9,100 nucleotides of DNA from Bacteroidota bacterium. Its GTDB lineage: Bacteria > Bacteroidota > Bacteroidia > Chitinophagales > Saprospiraceae. The notes under the pieces were generated by a model, which did not search any database, had not been told where the DNA came from, and worked only from the letters and a program-made list of their open reading frames with translations. A program made the translations under genes and the position numbers. Positions 6,508-9,100 of this stretch are shown piece by piece. The DNA lies in assembly GCA_008501835.1 (NCBI GenBank), contig QQUB01000568.1, positions 1 through 9,100 on the forward strand. Reading direction: 5' to 3'. Numbering within the stretch: the stretch's first letter is position 1; the number at the start of each line of letters is the position of its first letter.

Positions 6508-6563
6508 AAAGTGTAATAGTGCACTAGGATATACCGTTTAAGGAGTGCACTTTTACATTTTTT
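6508..6563 (+). terminator. long terminator-like hairpin between gldM and gldN
   Basis: The arm 6508-6525 pairs with 6544-6561 over 18 positions, with one T-T mismatch and one G-U pair. The core TGTAATAGTGCACT faces AGTGCACTTTTACA around an 18-base loop. The base of the stem runs into six T (6558-6563), so all parts of an intrinsic terminator are present inside the operon. gldN starts 16 bases later. No -7 element of good quality lies between the hairpin and gldN, so gldN most likely depends on read-through. Confidence 0.65.
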
Positions 6564-6579
6564 AAAAACATACACAATC

Positions 6580-7446
6580 ATGAAGATCACTTTAAAACTG
6601 CTGGGAATTAGTTTCTTATTTTTATTCTTTGCAGCCCCGGCTACCGCACAGGTGCCGGACAACATCATTCTCACGGAGGCAGAAAATGAGGATGAACAAG
6701 GACCACTCGATGACGTTGTTGATAAAAGAACAATCGTTGAGAAAAGAGTACTTCCTTACGATCATATTCGCGAAGCAGACCTTTTCTGGGAAAAGCGCAT
6801 CTGGAGAGTTATCGACGTGCGTGAGAAAATGAATCTGCCTTGGGCTTACCCTGAGCGTCCATTCTTCACCATTTTGATGGAGGCAGCGGAAGCAGGTGAA
6901 ATCACTGTTTACGATGCTGAAAATGACAAATTTACAGCTCCGCTTGATCCGGATGAAGTTGCTTCCATGGGAGCCAGTATCGATACGGTTACAACCTTCG
7001 ATCCGGTAACCTATGAAGAAAAGATCCAGATCGTAACCAACGAAATTAACCCGGAAGATGTGAAACGTTTCCGTGTTAAGGAAATCTGGTTTTTCGATGA
7101 AGAATCTTCTACATTGCAGGTACGTATCCTCGGAATCGCACCTCTGCTGGACGTGAAAGATGAAAACGGTAACTTCAAATATGAAAAGCCGATGTTCTGG
7201 GTATACTATCCTGGAGCAAGAGAAATGCTTGCAAGAGAGCGCGTATTTAACTACGGCAACGATGCTTCCCCAATGTCTTGGGAAGACCTGCTTGAAATGC
7301 GTTTCTTCGCCAGCTTTGTTTACAAGGAATCCAATGTTTTCGACCAGCGTTTACAGGATTACCTTTCTGGAGTTGATCTTCTTTTGGAAGGAAGAAATAT
7401 CGAAGCTGAAATTTTCAACTTCGAACATGACCTCTGGTCATACTAA
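6580..7446 (+). CDS. gldN: GldN/PorN, T9SS periplasmic ring protein
   Basis: GldN binds GldK and builds the periplasmic ring of the T9SS. It also contacts the tip of GldM. The 288-residue protein has a signal peptide (MKITLKLLGISFLFLFFAAPATAQ, cleavage before VPD) and no membrane anchor. Family-typical stretches are VLPYDHIREADLFWEKRIWRVIDVREKMNLPW (about 58-89) and RPFFTILMEA, a central KIQIVTNEINPEDVKRFRVKEIWFFDEESSTLQVRILGIAPL, and the C-terminal WVYYPGAREMLARERVFN, followed by SWEDLLEMRFFASFVYKESN. Loss of gldN in Flavobacterium abolishes secretion and gliding. It is the last gene of the operon and is followed by a strong terminator. The mRNA starts after an internal hairpin that may lower its amount relative to gldM. 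Confidence 0.95.
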   Translation: MKITLKLLGISFLFLFFAAPATAQVPDNIILTEAENEDEQGPLDDVVDKRTIVEKRVLPYDHIREADLFWEKRIWRVIDVREKMNLPWAYPERPFFTILMEAAEAGEITVYDAENDKFTAPLDPDEVASMGASIDTVTTFDPVTYEEKIQIVTNEINPEDVKRFRVKEIWFFDEESSTLQVRILGIAPLLDVKDENGNFKYEKPMFWVYYPGAREMLARERVFNYGNDASPMSWEDLLEMRFFASFVYKESNVFDQRLQDYLSGVDLLLEGRNIEAEIFNFEHDLWSY

Positions 7447-7480
7447 GAGTTTTCTTCTTTATTGATTGTAACAATACTTT

Positions 7481-7525
7481 AATCCCGAATTTTGACAAGT
7501 GTCAAAATTCGGGATTTTTGTTTTT
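7481..7525 (+). terminator. strong intrinsic terminator of the gldKLMN operon
   Basis: AATCCCGAATTTTGACA (7481-7497) is a perfect 17-bp complement of TGTCAAAATTCGGGATT (7500-7516). The formal spacer is 2 bases, so the innermost pair opens into a 4-base loop. TTT, G and TTTTT follow. The stem begins 34 bases after the gldN stop codon. Confidence 0.9.
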
Positions 7526-7623
7526 ATGCCTTTTTACTCCCGACATTACCCGTGCATTCGATACAAAATCTCATCTGGTATTTCGCCACTGCTCTGAGAG
7601 TACGGAATTTCGCTTCGCTCAAC

Positions 7624-7695
7624 TTGAACCCCCTGAACCCTTTGAACTCCTTGAACTTCTGAAACAAACTGAAACCAAGTGAAACAACCTGAAAC
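7624..7695. repeat. degenerate tandem repeat, four TTGAAC units then four TGAAAC units
   Basis: The T of the TGAAC core lies at 7625, 7634, 7643 and 7652 (period 9), and the T of TGAAAC at 7660, 7670, 7680 and 7690 (period 10). The bases between cores vary and are mostly C, A and T. G is almost limited to the repeat cores and the plus strand is nearly free of other G. The units are not coding in any credible frame. The array fills much of the gap between the gldN terminator and the methyltransferase promoter; positions 7526-7623 hold nothing recognised. Confidence 0.7.
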
Positions 7696-7701
7696 TACTT
7701 T

Positions 7702-7724
7702 CACTCTTCATCCTGCACTCTTCA
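7702..7724. repeat. direct repeat CACTCTTCA
   Basis: CACTCTTCA occurs at 7702-7710 and 7716-7724. The longer word CTGCACTCTTCA (7713-7724) is found as its exact reverse complement at 1975-1986, and a relative, TTCTGCACTTTACA, lies at 2091-2104. These look like members of a low-complexity word family scattered in the gaps of this genome. Confidence 0.5.
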
Positions 7725-7742
7725 CTTTCATGACTTTCTTCT

Positions 7743-7750
7743 TATCTTCG
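7743..7750 (+). promoter_or_regulatory. probable -7 element of the RNA methyltransferase gene
   Basis: TATCTTCG fits the Bacteroidota -7 element TAnnTTTG with one change (T to C) that is common in this phylum. It is 16 bases before the GTG start, so the mRNA leader would be about 10 bases. The -33 element is not evident in the TTC-rich sequence upstream. Confidence 0.45.
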
Positions 7751-7766
7751 CACAAAATTTGTTGAT

Positions 7767-8912
7767 GTGCAAATAGTAGCAAAAACCCTGGCAGGACTGG
7801 AGTCCGTTTTGGAAAAGGAAATCGCTTCATTGGGAGGCGAAAATATTGTCGCTCTTAAACGTGCTGTGCAGTTTGAAGGAAATCTGGAGTTATTGTATCG
7901 GGCCAATTACGAACTGCGTACCGCGGTTCGGGTTTTAAAACCAATTGCCAAATTCAATGTGAGGAATGAACATGAACTTTACCAGAAAATTCAAACCATT
8001 AACTGGGAAGACTTCATGAGTATCCGGGATACCCTGGCGATTGATGCTGCGGTATCTTCTCAACATTTCAACCACTCTAAATACGTCGCACTCAAAACTA
8101 AAGATGCCATTGTAGATCAGTTCAGGTCAAAAACCGGAAGACGCCCAAGTGTAGATATCAATAATCCCTTTTTGAGAATTAATATCCATATAGGTGGCTC
8201 TGAATGTACTGTTGCTCTTGATAGTTCCGGAGACTCCCTGCATAAGCGTAATTACAGGATATCCCAAACCTCCGCACCACTCAGTGAGGTGCTGGCCGCC
8301 GGAATGCTGAAACTTGCCGGATGGAAAGCAGATCGGGATTTCGTTGATCCCATGTGTGGATCAGGCACTATCCTGATTGAAGCGGCGATGATGGCGTATA
8401 ATATTCCTGCTCAGGTTCTGAGAAAGGATTTTTGTTTTATGAACTGGCCAGACTTTGATGCCCGTTTATGGAGACAGGTAAAACAGGAAGCACGGAAAAA
8501 GCAAAGGGCTTTTCGGTACAGGATCATGGGGTCTGATATAGATCTCGAAGCGATAAAAGCGAGCAGAACAAATGTAAAAGCCATTCGACTGGATGGGAAA
8601 ATACGATTAGAGTGTAAGGATTTTGCTGATTTCGAGTTGGAGGCGAATAATGGCGGACTTTTGGTCATCAATCCTCCATATGGTGAACGTCTTGAAGAAG
8701 AAAATATCAATGGCCTGTATTCCATGATAGGTGATAAATTAAAACAAACATTTACAGGATTCGATGCCTGGATACTTTCTTCTAATTTCGACGCTTTCAA
8801 ACACATCGGTCTCAGAACCTCCAGAAAAATACCCTTGATCAATGGTTCCCTTGATTGTAAGTTCCAACATTATGAACTATATCAGGGTAGTAAAAAGAAA
8901 AAGTTCCGGTAA
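7767..8912 (+). CDS. THUMP-domain class I RNA methyltransferase (RlmL N-terminal-like)
   Basis: This 381-residue protein probably methylates N2 of a guanine in rRNA. Residues 1-155 form the ferredoxin-like plus THUMP RNA-binding part, opening MQIVAKTLAGLESVLEKEI, a very common start for this family, and including KTKDAIVDQFRSKTGRRPSVD (111-130). Residues 160-381 are the Rossmann methyltransferase: RNYRISQTSAPLSEVLAAGML (161-181), the SAM-binding DPMCGSGTILIEAA (194-207), the acidic SDID (256-259) after strand 2, and the catalytic NPPYGERL (302-309), an N-P-P-Y motif for amino-group methylation. The tail is strongly basic (KKKKFR). Its length matches the N-terminal half of E. coli RlmL (m2G2445 of 23S rRNA); the RlmK half is absent, as is normal in this phylum. 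Start choice: GTG at 7767 gives the conserved N-terminus, while the nearby ATG at 7765 is in another frame and hits a stop after three codons. The rRNA site is inferred, not shown. Confidence 0.9.
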   Translation: MQIVAKTLAGLESVLEKEIASLGGENIVALKRAVQFEGNLELLYRANYELRTAVRVLKPIAKFNVRNEHELYQKIQTINWEDFMSIRDTLAIDAAVSSQHFNHSKYVALKTKDAIVDQFRSKTGRRPSVDINNPFLRINIHIGGSECTVALDSSGDSLHKRNYRISQTSAPLSEVLAAGMLKLAGWKADRDFVDPMCGSGTILIEAAMMAYNIPAQVLRKDFCFMNWPDFDARLWRQVKQEARKKQRAFRYRIMGSDIDLEAIKASRTNVKAIRLDGKIRLECKDFADFELEANNGGLLVINPPYGERLEEENINGLYSMIGDKLKQTFTGFDAWILSSNFDAFKHIGLRTSRKIPLINGSLDCKFQHYELYQGSKKKKFR

Positions 8913-8976
8913 GAACAATTCAGCTGAAACAGCGTTTTCATCATTATCAAACCTTAGATTCTCAAACCAGTTCCTG

Positions 8977-9100
8977 ATGCTGACCAACGAAGAATTACGA
9001 AGATATGCACGGCATTTAACTTTGCCGGGTTTTGGTGTTGAGGCCCAGCAAAAATTGAAAGATGGCAAAGTGCTGGTCATCGGGGCCGGAGGATTGGGTA
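8977..9100 (+). CDS. ThiF/MoeB/HesA-family adenylyltransferase, 5' part
   Basis: The first 41 codons are present and the gene continues past the window. The protein begins MLTNEELRRYARHLTLPGFG, followed by EAQQKLKDGKVLVIGAGGLG. The RYxRHxxLPxFG opening and the glycine-rich nucleotide-binding GAGGLG (residues 36-41) are diagnostic of E1-like enzymes that adenylate the C-terminal glycine of small sulfur carriers (ThiS or MoaD). Whether it is ThiF (thiamine) or MoeB (molybdopterin) cannot be told from this part. The ATG at 8977 gives the usual family N-terminus. An in-frame ATG at 8872 would add 35 residues of low-complexity, Ser/Asn/Lys-rich sequence and overlap the methyltransferase gene by 41 bases, which is less likely. 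The gap to the methyltransferase is 64 bases, so the two could be co-transcribed. Confidence 0.85.
   Translation, partial: MLTNEELRRYARHLTLPGFGVEAQQKLKDGKVLVIGAGGLG

Noticed and set aside
7624..7695. The repeat array as a CRISPR.
   Set aside because: Units are only 5-6 bases with 9-10 base periods, far shorter than CRISPR repeats and spacers, and no cas gene is present.

Overview
The window comes from a member of the phylum Bacteroidota. The evidence is a complete gldK-gldL-gldM-gldN set, which encodes the core and motor of the type IX secretion system (T9SS) and gliding machinery, together with a PorP/SprF-family outer-membrane protein. Promoter-like sites of the Bacteroidota form TAnnTTTG and weak or absent Shine-Dalgarno sequences agree with this. 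Genus and order cannot be fixed from the sequence alone.

Layout. Positions 32-751 (minus strand) encode a small exported protein, probably an outer-membrane beta-barrel. It is divergent from a PorP/SprF-family gene at 916-1881. An 893-base stretch without a credible protein gene follows (1882-2774). It is full of inverted repeats, holds at least one good intrinsic terminator (2201-2226), a compact promoter-plus-terminator unit that looks like a roughly 60-nt small RNA (2295-2389), a cluster of further hairpins (2413-2576) and a likely promoter for the next operon (2588-2618). Then come gldK (2775-4019), gldL (4218-4823), gldM (4876-6495) and gldN (6580-7446), all on the plus strand, closed by a near-perfect 17-bp terminator (7481-7525). 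The next intergenic region (7526-7766) carries an unusual tandem repeat whose period is 9 in its first half and 10 in its second. Downstream lie a THUMP-domain RNA methyltransferase (7767-8912, GTG start) and the first 41 codons of a ThiF/MoeB/HesA-type adenylyltransferase that runs off the window.

How the genes work together. By family knowledge, GldL and GldM form the proton-driven inner-membrane motor. GldK (lipoprotein) and GldN form the periplasmic ring under the outer membrane. PorP/SprF proteins are outer-membrane partners of the system. The order porP-K-L-M-N is the one known from Porphyromonas gingivalis, but here porP is separated from gldK by its own terminators and the RNA-rich spacer. 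Two strong hairpins lie inside the gld operon, after gldK and after gldM. The second looks like a complete intrinsic terminator and may set the amount of gldN mRNA.

The protein genes are ordinary for the phylum. The parts most worth a second look are the structured spacer upstream of gldK and the intra-operon hairpins. AT-rich intergenic DNA forms chance hairpins easily, so the RNA calls need conservation or expression data.
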